Source: Patescibacteria group bacterium (lineage in GTDB: Bacteria > Patescibacteria > Paceibacteria > UBA6257 > 2-01-FULL-56-20). Taken from it: DNA of 25,566 bases. The stretch lies in NCBI GenBank assembly GCA_024654525.1, contig JANLHI010000025.1, forward strand, positions 1-25,566. Reading direction: 5' to 3'. Position numbers and translations under genes: made by a program. The stretch's first letter is position 1, and each line of letters starts with the position of its first letter. Shown here one piece after another: positions 6,693 through 15,048 of this stretch. The notes under the pieces were generated by a model. The model searched no databases and was not told the DNA's origin. It saw only the letters and a list, made by a program, of their open reading frames with translations.

Positions 6693-6712
6693 GGGGTTCG
6701 TTGGTTTATAAT
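6685..6712 (+). promoter_or_regulatory. Leaderless promoter of the winged-helix regulator
   Basis: TTGTGG (6685-6690) with 16 nt to consensus TATAAT (6707-6712), then exactly 6 nt to ATG 6719. The -35 lies inside the right arm of the 22-bp palindrome. This fixes the start at 6719 instead of the upstream in-frame codon at 6668. Confidence 0.65.
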
Positions 6713-6718
6713 GAAACT

Positions 6719-7003
6719 ATGGGGAAGACGAAGACCGCAAAACAGATGGAGCGGCATCTCAAGGGTATGGCGAATCATTATCGGATTGATATTCTCCTCC
6801 TTATTTCGGAGCGTGAGGGGATGACACTCGAAAATATCGTTACCACGCTTGAAGCGAACGAGAAAACAATTGGTGAACACACGCGGCGCCTCTATCACGC
6901 GGGGCTTGTTAATAAAAAATATCGCGGCAAGTTCGTGGAACACAGCTTGTCGCCATATGGGAAAATCTTTGTGCGTTTCCTAAGGTTATTTCAGAATGAA
7001 TGA
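6719..7003 (+). CDS. Winged-helix (ArsR-like) transcriptional regulator
   Basis: A 94-aa protein. The fold reads as a single winged helix: HLKGMANHYRIDILLLISER (helix 1), GMTLENIVTTLEANEKTIGEHTRRLYHAGL (helix-turn-helix with recognition helix TIGEHTRRLYHAG), and wing VNKKYRGKFVEHSLSPYG. This matches ArsR/HTH_20 dimeric repressors. No metal-binding Cys motif is present, so it is not an obvious metal sensor. The 22-bp palindrome overlaps its own -35, the layout of an autoregulated repressor (inference). The start is set by TATAAT 6 nt upstream. The helicase gene begins about 105 nt downstream; whether it is a target is unknown. Confidence 0.8.
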   Translation: MGKTKTAKQMERHLKGMANHYRIDILLLISEREGMTLENIVTTLEANEKTIGEHTRRLYHAGLVNKKYRGKFVEHSLSPYGKIFVRFLRLFQNE

Positions 7004-7108
7004 ACACATCCTTATAAACTTAAGAATGTTGGTGTGTTATTAGGAAGATGTGGTATTGAGTGGAGAGTTTTTTGCGGAAAGCATAAAAAGGCATCATGAT
7101 AGAGGTCT

Positions 7109-8845
7109 ATGACGCAAGACGAAGTCTTCTCAATTTTAAAGACCGGCGCGAACGTGTTTTTGACCGGTGAGCCGGGGAGCGGGAAGACGCATACGGTGAA
7201 TCGTTTCACTGCGTGGTTGCGGGAGCATGGCGTGGAACCCGCGATTACTGCTTCGACCGGAATTGCGGCAACGCACATTGGAGGATTCACTATCCACTCG
7301 TGGAGTGGCATCGGTGTAAAGAGGATGCTTACGGAAGAAGATTTGGAACGTATTGCACGCAATGCGCGTATTGCGAAAAGAATACGTCGTGCGCACACGC
7401 TTATCATTGATGAAATTTCGATGCTTTCCGCACGCACGCTTAATATGGTAGAAGCGGCGTGCCGCGCCGTGAGGGGAGGCAGTGCTCCTTTTGGAGAATT
7501 GCAAGTGGTGTTTGTTGGAGATTTTTTTCAATTACCGCCCGTGGTGTCGCGTGCGGAGTATGGCAATACGGATAACGAACTCTTCACATCGGAAGAAGAA
7601 TCTCTTTTTGCATTCAATGCATCGGCATGGCGTGCGTTGTGTCCGGAGGTGTGCTATCTGTCTGAACAACACCGACAGGGAGATGCGAAGTTTCTCGATG
7701 TGCTCTCGGCGATTCGATCGGGGAGCGTTTCTTCTTTTCATCGCACCGTGCTCTCATCACGCCAGGGGGCCGTGGTGCTCCATGGTGCGACAAAATTATT
7801 TTCTCATAATATTGATGTGGATCGTATCAATACTATGGAGCTTGCAAAAATTTCGGGGGGAGCGAAAGATTTTTATATGACAAGTCGTGGCCCCGAGCAT
7901 TTTGTCGGACAACTCAAAAAAAGTTGTCTTTCGCCGGAGATTCTATCTCTTAAGATTGGTGCCCGCGTGTTGTTTACCAAAAATGATTTTGCATACCGTT
8001 TTGTTAATGGAACGCTGGGCGAAGTGACGGGATTTTCGGAGGAAGGAGGGTATCCGGTGGTGCGTATCGCTTCTGGAGAGTCTGTTGTTGCAGAGTCCGC
8101 TGAATGGGTTGTCGAAGATGATGGGCGTACGCTTGCGCGTGTGGTGCAAGTGCCGTTACGGCTTGCATGGGCGATTACGGTACATAAGAGTCAGGGAATG
8201 TCGCTTGATGCGGCGCATATTGATCTTTCTTCCGCATTTGAACATGGTCAGGGGTATGTTGCTCTTTCGCGTGTCCGCACGCTTGAGGGTTTGTCGCTTG
8301 CGGGATTTAATGAGCGCTCGCTTGAGGTGCATCCGGAAATACAAGAACATGATGCGGTGTTCCGCAGAGCATCACATACGGTGTGTGAACGATATTCCCG
8401 AATGACGAGTGCCGAGCGTGAAGCACGGCAGAAAGAGTTTTTGCGTGCATGCGGGGGAAGTCTTACGCCGATTCCGCAGAATGCGCGTACGGAAGCGAAT
8501 ACCCCGACTTCTCGTATTTCCAAGAAAAAAGTACATCGATGGGAGGAGACACTCAAACTTGTTTGCGAAGGTAAGAATGTGGACGATATCGCGCGTGAGC
8601 GAGGAAGGACCATTGGTACTATTTTAGGGCATCTTGAGGAATTATTGATACTCGAAAAGTTAACGGTGGACGATATCGCGCATCTTGCAGTGGGGAACGA
8701 AAAAGATATAGAAGATGTACACGAAGCATTCCGAGATATCGGAGACACTCGGCTTCAACCGGTGTATGAGTATCTGGGCGGGCATACATCGTACGAAATT
8801 ATTCGTTTGGCGCGGTTATCATTTCTGCGTGATGGGGATGTATAG
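7109..8845 (+). CDS. PIF1/RecD-like DNA helicase with C-terminal helix-turn-helix domain
   Basis: A 578-aa SF1B helicase. Walker A GEPGSGKT (residues 20-27) follows a short N-terminus; ASTGIAA and LIIDEISML (Walker B) follow, then GDFFQLPPV. The UvrD-C2-like end has VPLRLAWAITVHKSQGMSLD and GYVALSRVRTLEGL. These are the standard PIF1 motifs for 5'-3' DNA unwinding in replication or repair. After residue about 470 there is a helical domain (RWEETLKLVCEGKNVDDIAR ... TIGTILGHLEEL) resembling HTH_40, the wing-like module seen at the end of some RecQ and PIF1-type bacterial helicases. Its 105-bp upstream gap has only imperfect hairpin potential and no clear promoter. Confidence 0.9.
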   Translation: MTQDEVFSILKTGANVFLTGEPGSGKTHTVNRFTAWLREHGVEPAITASTGIAATHIGGFTIHSWSGIGVKRMLTEEDLERIARNARIAKRIRRAHTLIIDEISMLSARTLNMVEAACRAVRGGSAPFGELQVVFVGDFFQLPPVVSRAEYGNTDNELFTSEEESLFAFNASAWRALCPEVCYLSEQHRQGDAKFLDVLSAIRSGSVSSFHRTVLSSRQGAVVLHGATKLFSHNIDVDRINTMELAKISGGAKDFYMTSRGPEHFVGQLKKSCLSPEILSLKIGARVLFTKNDFAYRFVNGTLGEVTGFSEEGGYPVVRIASGESVVAESAEWVVEDDGRTLARVVQVPLRLAWAITVHKSQGMSLDAAHIDLSSAFEHGQGYVALSRVRTLEGLSLAGFNERSLEVHPEIQEHDAVFRRASHTVCERYSRMTSAEREARQKEFLRACGGSLTPIPQNARTEANTPTSRISKKKVHRWEETLKLVCEGKNVDDIARERGRTIGTILGHLEELLILEKLTVDDIAHLAVGNEKDIEDVHEAFRDIGDTRLQPVYEYLGGHTSYEIIRLARLSFLRDGDV

Positions 8846-8870
8846 CGTTAGGATTATTGCCATGCAGTGG

Positions 8871-8876
8871 TAAAAT
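8871..8876 (+). promoter_or_regulatory. Promoter -10 for the ABC exporter
   Basis: An extended -10, TGG-TAAAAT (TAAAAT at 8871-8876), lies 8 nt before ATG 8885. The leader would be at most a couple of bases. Confidence 0.5.
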
Positions 8877-8884
8877 AGTGTTTT

Positions 8885-10627
8885 ATGTATTCCACGTTCA
8901 ATCTTATTCAAGATATATGGGGTTATATCCGGCCGTATAAATGGCGATTTTGGTGGGGAACTTTTTTGCGTGTTGCGGGTGATTCGGTATGGCTCTATCA
9001 AGCATATGCGCTTGCGGCATTGGTTGATTTTTTTGCTCACTACCGGGCGGGAGATTCGTTGTTGTTTGTATATGTAATATTGGCGCTGATGGTAGTAAGT
9101 GCGATCATCCGTTTCGGAGGTCTCTATCTTGCAAAAACAAATTGCTATGGAGTGGGGGAAAGAGTTCTTCTCGATGCAGAACTTGCAATGGTAAAACATC
9201 TTTTTCTTCTCGATATTTCATGGCACGAAAAAGAGAATGCGGGAAATAAGTTTAAAAGAGTGGATCGTGGCGCATCAAGTTTGGAATTGATTATACGCAT
9301 GTGGGTGAATAGTTTCATTGAAATTACCATCAATCTAATCGGTGTGGTATTTATCATTGCCACGCTCGACACTTTTCTTGCCGGAGCGATTGCGGTGTAT
9401 CTTGTTTCGTTTTATTTAATCGCCCGTTTTCATATTACGCGCGCGGTGTATGCATCAAATATTGTAAATGCGAAAGAAGAAAATCAGAGCGGACTCATTT
9501 TCGAGTCTATCAATAACATTCGGAGTATTAAGGTAATGTCGATGGGCTCAAGGTTGATTAGGATTATGAGCGATGCGGCGAAAGACCTTTTCGAATCAAT
9601 AAAAGCACGTATATTCTGGTTTCAGAGCGGTAACGCAATTCGCGATTTTTATACGCATCTTTTTCGTGTGGGAATATTTGGTTTTGTAATTTGGGGAATC
9701 ATCGAGGGAAGGTATGAAGTGGGTTTCCTTGTGTTGGTGAATGGATACTTTGGGAATGTAGTCATGTCCATTCGCGAGTTTACGGGTGTGTCTCAAGATT
9801 TTGCCGTGGCAAAACATGCGGTTGCTCGTATGCAGGAAATTCTTAAAACCCCTATCACTATCGATTCAGAAATAGATAAAGTTCCGTTTCCAAAGGATTG
9901 GAAGATAATGTCGTTTAAAAACCTTTCTTTCTCTTACGGCAATAAAAGTGCGCTTAAAAATATTACATTGGAAATACGGCGAGGAGAGCGTGTAGGTGTT
10001 GTGGGGCTTTCCGGTGCCGGAAAATCCACACTTTTTAAACTTCTTCTCAAAGAACATGAGTCCTATAAAGGAGATATTTCCTTTGATAATGTTTCTTTGA
10101 GGGATATTAGCAAGCAGGACTATTTCAATCATCTCGCGGTAGTATTGCAGGACACGGAACTTTTTAACGCTTCTCTTAAAGACAATATTACCATTACCAA
10201 TCACACCGAAGAAAAAAATGAAAAGTTGTTACGGAAAGCGTTCATTGTCGCTCATGTCAAGGATTTTGTGAAAAAAATGCCCAAGGGAATGGATTCCATA
10301 ATAGGCGAAAAAGGGATACGACTTTCGGGCGGGGAGAAACAACGTGTGGGTATTGCGCGCGCGGTATTTAAAGATCCGCAAATATTGCTTCTTGATGAGG
10401 CAACATCGCATCTCGATATCGAATCCGAGGAAATAATACGCGAGTCGCTCCACGAGTTTTTCCAAAGTGTAACCGCGATTGTGATTGCTCATCGTCTTAC
10501 CACGATTAAAGAGATGGATAGGATTGTCGTCATTGAGGATGGAAAAATAATGGAATCGGGAAATTTTGCGGAGCTCCAAAAGAAGAAAGGAAGATTCTAT
10601 GAGCTGTGGGAAAAACAGCGACTCTAA
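8885..10627 (+). CDS. ABC exporter half-transporter (TM domain + ATPase)
   Basis: A 580-aa protein with an ABC transmembrane domain (about residues 15-310) followed by a nucleotide-binding domain. Walker A is GLSGAGKST at about residue 373, the Q-loop VVLQDTEL, the signature LSGGEKQR, Walker B ILLLDEATSHLD and the H-loop VIAHRL. All catalytic residues are intact. Length and order fit the MsbA/Atm1-type half-exporters that work as dimers and export lipids, peptides or drugs; the substrate is not readable from sequence. It has its own promoter. Just at its stop codon a 19-bp inverted repeat begins (10626), which likely ends transcription. Confidence 0.88.
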   Translation: MYSTFNLIQDIWGYIRPYKWRFWWGTFLRVAGDSVWLYQAYALAALVDFFAHYRAGDSLLFVYVILALMVVSAIIRFGGLYLAKTNCYGVGERVLLDAELAMVKHLFLLDISWHEKENAGNKFKRVDRGASSLELIIRMWVNSFIEITINLIGVVFIIATLDTFLAGAIAVYLVSFYLIARFHITRAVYASNIVNAKEENQSGLIFESINNIRSIKVMSMGSRLIRIMSDAAKDLFESIKARIFWFQSGNAIRDFYTHLFRVGIFGFVIWGIIEGRYEVGFLVLVNGYFGNVVMSIREFTGVSQDFAVAKHAVARMQEILKTPITIDSEIDKVPFPKDWKIMSFKNLSFSYGNKSALKNITLEIRRGERVGVVGLSGAGKSTLFKLLLKEHESYKGDISFDNVSLRDISKQDYFNHLAVVLQDTELFNASLKDNITITNHTEEKNEKLLRKAFIVAHVKDFVKKMPKGMDSIIGEKGIRLSGGEKQRVGIARAVFKDPQILLLDEATSHLDIESEEIIRESLHEFFQSVTAIVIAHRLTTIKEMDRIVVIEDGKIMESGNFAELQKKKGRFYELWEKQRL

Positions 10628-10696
10628 CAACATTCCAATATTCTCCCGCCTTCGTTGAAACTATGGCGGGCAAAGTAAGAATATTGGAATGTTGTT
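10626..10696. repeat. Nested inverted repeat after the ABC exporter
   Basis: Outer arms 10626-10644 and 10678-10696 (19 bp, perfect). Inner arms CCCGCC (10645-10650) and GGCGGG (10665-10670). The left arm starts inside the stop codon. It can fold into one long cruciform-like stem and probably terminates the upstream transcript. Confidence 0.75.
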
Positions 10697-10730
10697 ACCC
10701 TCCTTCGTTGAAATTACGGCGGGGCGAAGT
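10645..10730. repeat. Tandem imperfect direct repeat carrying a small palindrome
   Basis: Copy 1 (10645-10676) and copy 2 (10698-10730) share the core CCTTCGTTGAAA followed by CGGCGGG or TGGCGGG and GAAGT or AAAGT. The first copy sits in the loop of the larger inverted repeat. It looks like a small dispersed palindromic unit; other genomic copies need to be searched for. Confidence 0.6.
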
Positions 10731-10754
10731 GCGATAGATATAGAGTTGGGAGAT

Positions 10755-10783
10755 TTGGATGAAAATACGGGACGCGGTATAGT
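10755..10783 (+). promoter_or_regulatory. Leaderless promoter for the aroE-like/rib operon
   Basis: TTGGAT (10755-10760), a 17-nt spacer, TATAGT (10778-10783), then exactly 6 nt to ATG 10790. The best -35/-10 pair among the leaderless promoters here. Confidence 0.65.
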
Positions 10784-10789
10784 TTTCCC

Positions 10790-11599
10790 ATGCAGGAAAT
10801 CAATAAAGACACGGTGTTGTGTATATCTCTCGCGGGAAGGCCGGGAAATTTTGGGACGCGGTTTCACAACTTTCTCTATCGGGATCTCGGTGTGAATTTT
10901 CTCTACAAGGCATTTACCACAAACGACCTCGAAGGTGCGGTGCAGGGTATTCGCGCGCTCGGTGTACGCGGGTGCGCCATCTCGATGCCGTTCAAGGAAG
11001 CGGTGATTCCATTTTTGGACGAACTCAACCCTACCGCGAAGGGAATCATGGCCGTAAATACCATTGTGAACGAGAAGGGGCGTCTTACGGGATATAACAC
11101 CGATTATATTGCCGTCCGCGAACTGCTCATAAAAAACAATGTGCCGAATACCGCGTCGGTTGCGGTATGGGGGAGCGGCGGTATGGCAAAGGCGATTGTC
11201 TGCGCGCTCCGCGAGTTGGGTTTTAAAAACTGCGTGATTATCGCCCGCAATGACGTAACGGGAGAAGCGCTCGCAAAACTCTATGGTTATAAAACACAGA
11301 AAAATTTTGTTGGCGCTTTTGATGTACTCATCAACGCTACTCCGGTGGGTATGCATCCGAATCCGGACGAGCTTTCGTTCCCCGAGGAAACGGTAAAGAA
11401 GGCTGTATTTGTCTTTGATGCGGTGTTGAATCCGATGGAAACAAAACTTATCAAACTAGGTAAATCATTGAATAAAAAAGTGATTTCCGGATTCACCATC
11501 ACGATTATCCAGGCGCGCGAGCAGTTCAAGCTTTACACGGGGATTACGCCGCCCGATGATATGGTGGAAAAAGCGGCGGAGTTTGCGCGGAATGTATGA
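10790..11599 (+). CDS. Shikimate-dehydrogenase-like oxidoreductase (SdhL/HI0607-type)
   Basis: A 269-aa protein of the AroE superfamily. It keeps the catalytic Lys69 in SMPFK, Asn90 in MAVNTIV, Asp105 in GYNTDY, the NADP loop GSGGMAK (128-134) and NATPVGM (182-188). The usual AroE shikimate-binding segment, with its serines (HSxSPxxHN), is replaced by GRPGNFGTRFHN (residues 16-27). From memory of the family, that segment matches the AroE-like group of Haemophilus HI0607, which uses shikimate poorly and whose true substrate is uncertain. It overlaps the next gene by 4 nt and leads an operon with a zincin and riboflavin genes. No other shikimate-pathway gene is present. Assignment to the SdhL group is confident; the physiological reaction is not. 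Confidence 0.85.
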   Translation: MQEINKDTVLCISLAGRPGNFGTRFHNFLYRDLGVNFLYKAFTTNDLEGAVQGIRALGVRGCAISMPFKEAVIPFLDELNPTAKGIMAVNTIVNEKGRLTGYNTDYIAVRELLIKNNVPNTASVAVWGSGGMAKAIVCALRELGFKNCVIIARNDVTGEALAKLYGYKTQKNFVGAFDVLINATPVGMHPNPDELSFPEETVKKAVFVFDAVLNPMETKLIKLGKSLNKKVISGFTITIIQAREQFKLYTGITPPDDMVEKAAEFARNV

Positions 11600-11994
11600 C
11601 TCTCGAAACATTTGAAACAATCGTCGCCGAGGAGGCGGCAAAAATTCCGGAAAAGTTTTTGAAGAAACTGAAGAACGTGGCATTTGTGGTGGAAGAAAGA
11701 CCAAGTGATGAACTACTCGAAGAGATGGATGTCCCCGAGGGCGAGACGATCCTCGGTATTTTCGATGGTGTAAGCTTGGGAGAACAGGGAAGCGGGCCGT
11801 GGGAGATGCCCGGGCGCATCGTGGTGTTTAAGAAACCATCGGAGGATGAAGCGGCGGATACGGGAATGTCAGTCCATGAGGTGGTCTATGACACGCTTTG
11901 GCACGAAGTGGCGCATTACTTCGGTATGGACGAGCATGAGGTTATGCATGCGGAGAAGAAGAAAAAAATGGAAAAGAGTAAACGGGAGGAGTAA
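11596..11994 (+). CDS. Minimal zinc metallopeptidase (zincin-like)
   Basis: A 132-aa protein. WHEVAHYFGMDEHEV contains HExxHxxG with His103, Glu104, His107 and downstream Glu113 or His114 as possible third zinc ligand. This is the pattern of the short 'Zincin_1'/DUF1025 proteins found in many bacteria and CPR, which are small cytoplasmic metallopeptidases of unknown substrate. The Lys/Glu-rich C-terminal tail (KKKKMEKSKREE) is likely flexible. ATG 11596 overlaps the AroE-like stop (ATGA), so translation is coupled, and ribE follows after 9 nt. No signal peptide. Confidence 0.8.
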   Translation: MTLETFETIVAEEAAKIPEKFLKKLKNVAFVVEERPSDELLEEMDVPEGETILGIFDGVSLGEQGSGPWEMPGRIVVFKKPSEDEAADTGMSVHEVVYDTLWHEVAHYFGMDEHEVMHAEKKKKMEKSKREE

Positions 11995-12003
11995 GGTATA
12001 ACA

Positions 12004-12591
12004 ATGTTTACCGGAATCATACAGGCAACCGGCAGAGTAATCGCGAGCGTTCCCGCGGGTGGTTTATTGCGGGTGCGCATAACGATGCCAAAGAGCTGGC
12101 GTATGGCGGAGGGGAGGAGTATTGCGGTGGATGGGATATGTTCCACCGTAACGAACATGGGCGCGGGGTGGTGTGAGGTGGAATATATGCCGGAAACTCT
12201 CCGGCACACGACCGCAAAATATTTTAAGACGGGAAGCGTGGTGAATCTCGAGCGTTCACTTGCGATGGGCGATGCGCTCGATGGACATGTAGTGCAAGGG
12301 CATGTGGATGGGCGGGGACGCGTGAGTGGAATTCGAAACGACGGAGCGCATTCCGTGGTGATCAGTATTGTAATCTCAAAATTATTTGAAAAGTATGTTG
12401 CTTTAAAAGGTTCTATCACCGTAAATGGTGTGAGTTTGACTGTTTCGGAGAAACGAAAGAATTGTTTTAGTGTCGCACTCATTCCCTATACGCTTCGTGC
12501 TACAAATCTTGGTGCGGTGAGGAAGGGGGATGAAGTGAATATAGAAACGGACATACTCGCGCGTTATCTCGCAGAGACGGCTAAAACGTGA
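12004..12591 (+). CDS. ribE: Riboflavin synthase, alpha chain
   Basis: A 195-aa protein made of two homologous lumazine-binding barrels. It starts MFTGII, the family hallmark; GDALDGHVVQGHVDG marks the join of the barrels, and the second barrel has ITVNGVSLTV. In the first barrel VDGICSTVTN replaces the common VNGVCLTV, with the conserved Cys kept at position 46 and an Asp in place of Asn. It converts two 6,7-dimethyl-8-ribityllumazine molecules into riboflavin and a recyclable pyrimidine. The lumazine synthase gene follows after 12 nt, the usual partner. No ribBA or ribD is in the window. Confidence 0.93.
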   Translation: MFTGIIQATGRVIASVPAGGLLRVRITMPKSWRMAEGRSIAVDGICSTVTNMGAGWCEVEYMPETLRHTTAKYFKTGSVVNLERSLAMGDALDGHVVQGHVDGRGRVSGIRNDGAHSVVISIVISKLFEKYVALKGSITVNGVSLTVSEKRKNCFSVALIPYTLRATNLGAVRKGDEVNIETDILARYLAETAKT

Positions 12592-12603
12592 TACCGTAGC
12601 CAT

Positions 12604-13071
12604 ATGCGTAGAAAGGAATATACAAAAAAAGTATACGCGGGTGATGCTTCAAAGCTTAAAATAGGGGTGGTGGTTTCGCGGTTTAATTCCGATATTACCG
12701 AGGGTATGCTTGAGGGAACACTTTCCGTGTTGCGGGAATGGAGGGTGCAAGAAAAGAATATTTTTATAGTACATGTGCCGGGAAGTTTTGAGGTACCGAT
12801 GGGATGTGTGCAACTTATTCGTGCAAAAAAGCTCCATGCGGTTGTTGCGTTGGGATGTGTTATTAAGGGAGAAACAAAGCATGATGAATATATCGCTTCG
12901 GCAGTTACGCAGGGAATTATGAATGTAATGCTTGGGTATAATGTTCCGATAGGGTTTGGAATTATCACTACAAATAATTTGGAACAGGCACGTGTTCGTT
13001 CTCGCGGAACGGCGAATAAAGGAAGGGAGGCTGCGCTCGCAGTTCTCGAAATGAGTTCTTTTTCAGCATAG
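12604..13071 (+). CDS. ribH: 6,7-dimethyl-8-ribityllumazine synthase
   Basis: A 155-aa protein. Motifs are VVVSRFNSDIT, VPGSFEVPMG, GCVIKGETKHDEYI with the proton-transferring His93, and GTANKGREAALAVLEM near the end. It condenses the pyrimidine intermediate with 3,4-dihydroxy-2-butanone 4-phosphate to give lumazine, the substrate of RibE, and usually forms a 60-mer or a pentamer. Length is normal for the family. It ends the operon led by the AroE-like gene; the following 82 bp are non-coding and the exporter operon begins at 13154. Confidence 0.94.
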   Translation: MRRKEYTKKVYAGDASKLKIGVVVSRFNSDITEGMLEGTLSVLREWRVQEKNIFIVHVPGSFEVPMGCVQLIRAKKLHAVVALGCVIKGETKHDEYIASAVTQGIMNVMLGYNVPIGFGIITTNNLEQARVRSRGTANKGREAALAVLEMSSFSA

Positions 13072-13153
13072 GTTTCATTTGCAAAAAACTCTGTTTGGTT
13101 TTTACTCATTCGCCAATCGTATGCGCAGAGAGTAATATTGGAGTATATCTTCC

Positions 13154-14137
13154 ATGGAGAATGCAATCGAGGTACAAGATCTCACGAAAAACTTTTCGTT
13201 TCCGGTAAAAGATTCTGATAGGGGATTTTTCGGGAATTTTTTTCGTCCTACAATACGATCTATTACTGCAGTGGACAATATTTCGTTTTCAATCAAACCG
13301 GGAGAATCGGTGGCATTTATCGGACCGAATGGGGCGGGAAAATCCACCACTATCAAGATGCTTACAGGGATTTTATGGCCTACGTCTGGCAAGGTGCGTG
13401 TGTTGGGATGTAATCCTCAACACGATCGGCGCCGTCTTGCGTTGAAAATAGGGACGGTGTTCGGGCAACGTTCGCAGCTTTTATTCAATCTTCCTATTTC
13501 TGATTCTCTTGATCTTTTCGCGAAAGTATATGAAATTCCGGATAGGGAATATCGAAAGCAACGGGATGCATTGGTTACGCTGTTTGATATTGGTGAGATA
13601 CTTGATCAGCCGGTGAGGAAACTATCTTTGGGGCAACGTATGCGCGCCGAAATTGCGGTTTCTCTTATTCATAAGCCTCCCATAGTGTTTCTTGACGAGC
13701 CGACAATCGGGTTGGATATTGTGGCAAAGCGACGCCTTCGGGAAAACTTAAAAGCAATCAATATCCATCTCAAGACGACGATTTTTCTTACTTCGCATGA
13801 TGCGGGGGATATTGAGTCGGTGTGTGCGCGAACGCTTATCGTGAATCACGGTCGTGTTATTTTTGATGACGCTACTTCAGGATTGAAGAAGAAATATTTG
13901 AATCAAAAAGTTGTGCGAGTGGTATTTGAAGGTAAGGATAAGCTTTCGGTTATGCATGCGGACGGCATTGATATTTTAAAAAATGGAAAAGGAGAAGCGA
14001 CTCTTGTAGTGGATACAAAACTTGTAGGCATTGATGAGGCGCTTAAAAATATTTTGGGTAATAAGGGCATCGAAGACATTACTATCGAGGATCCTCCGCT
14101 TGAAGAAATTATCGGAAAAATATATGAGTCCCATTGA
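13154..14137 (+). CDS. ABC-2-type exporter, ATP-binding subunit
   Basis: A 327-aa protein. Walker A GPNGAGKST (residues 57-65), Q-loop VFGQRSQL, signature LSLGQRMRAE, Walker B IVFLDEPTIGLD, and H-loop TSHD. The VFGQRSQL/LSLGQR pattern and the long C-terminal extension fit the COG4586-like group, which pairs with two ABC-2 permeases. The two permease genes directly downstream confirm a complete exporter. Exported substrates of this group include drugs and cell-envelope components; here it is unknown. ATG 13154 is preceded by TAATAT and TATATC, but no clear promoter geometry. Confidence 0.9.
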   Translation: MENAIEVQDLTKNFSFPVKDSDRGFFGNFFRPTIRSITAVDNISFSIKPGESVAFIGPNGAGKSTTIKMLTGILWPTSGKVRVLGCNPQHDRRRLALKIGTVFGQRSQLLFNLPISDSLDLFAKVYEIPDREYRKQRDALVTLFDIGEILDQPVRKLSLGQRMRAEIAVSLIHKPPIVFLDEPTIGLDIVAKRRLRENLKAINIHLKTTIFLTSHDAGDIESVCARTLIVNHGRVIFDDATSGLKKKYLNQKVVRVVFEGKDKLSVMHADGIDILKNGKGEATLVVDTKLVGIDEALKNILGNKGIEDITIEDPPLEEIIGKIYESH

Positions 14138-14187
14138 AGATTTAATGCCAACGCGAGGAAATAGTATATGTCGTAATACCCATATAT

Positions 14188-15048
14188 ATGCCGGTGCAAA
14201 ATCACGATTATCAAATCTCTAGCGGGATACGTCCCCTACAGAATCGGTATGGCGCGATACGCGCGTATCTCAAAGTATTCACGCTTTCTCTAAAAGAGAG
14301 TTTATATTATCCGGATAAGCTTTTCGCGTCCGTGTTTATTGTGGCGTTTCGGATAATAATGATGCTTCTTATCTATTCTTATGCGTTTCGTTACATCGGG
14401 AGAACCGTAAATGGTATCGATGCGACTACGGCTATTTGGAGTATCGCGATATATCATCTTTTACTCTATGCGCAATTTCGCGCCGTATTTAAGACTATTA
14501 ACGATGAGATGAAAAGTGGAGCTCTGGAAACACAGATAAATAAACCGTACTCATATCTCTTTTATAAATTTTGGGAACAGCTTGGAAAAGGGATACTTAA
14601 CTTTTTTGTGGCGCTTGCGGTAGTAATACCTCTCCTCCTCGCCCTCTTAGGAAGTGCACCCGGGGTATTTTCGTTATCCAATCTTTTTGCGGGAATTGTG
14701 CTCGCCGTGGGGGGCACTATTGTTTCTGCGGCGCTCTATATGCTCATTGCACTTCCCGCACTTTGGATTGACGATGCACAGCCTCTCTACTGGATTTCAG
14801 ATAAGGCGGTTCTTATTCTTGGCGGTTCTTATGTACCGCTTGCAATGCTTCCGCACGCGTTTCATACGTTTGCAAACTTTACTCCTTTTGGAGCGCCAAT
14901 GTTCGCAACGCAGATGTTTAATCCCAATTTTTCCACAAGTTGGTGGTATCTTGTTTTGCTTCAGATGTTTTGGATTATTGTGCTTGGAGGGTTAATTCTT
15001 TTTTTCTTCGAAAAAGTCAGACGCAGGCTTGCGATAAATGGTGGCTAA
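14188..15048 (+). CDS. ABC-2-type exporter, permease subunit 1
   Basis: A 286-aa integral membrane protein, about six TM helices. After a soluble N-terminus (RAYLKVFTLSLKESLYYPDK) come IIMMLLIYSYAFRYI, an IWSIAIYHLLLYAQFR helix, a cytosolic loop with the conserved ETQINKPYSYLFYKF element, then LLLALLGSAPGV and further helices. This is the ABC-2 permease plan (COG4587-like). It follows the ATPase by about 50 nt; the start codon choice (14188) is not firmly fixed. It overlaps the second permease by 11 nt. Confidence 0.82.
   Translation: MPVQNHDYQISSGIRPLQNRYGAIRAYLKVFTLSLKESLYYPDKLFASVFIVAFRIIMMLLIYSYAFRYIGRTVNGIDATTAIWSIAIYHLLLYAQFRAVFKTINDEMKSGALETQINKPYSYLFYKFWEQLGKGILNFFVALAVVIPLLLALLGSAPGVFSLSNLFAGIVLAVGGTIVSAALYMLIALPALWIDDAQPLYWISDKAVLILGGSYVPLAMLPHAFHTFANFTPFGAPMFATQMFNPNFSTSWWYLVLLQMFWIIVLGGLILFFFEKVRRRLAINGG

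Noticed and set aside
7004..7108. Possible hairpin/terminator before the helicase gene
   Set aside because: The AACACA/TGTGTT arms pair only at the base; the stem is imperfect and there is no T-tract.
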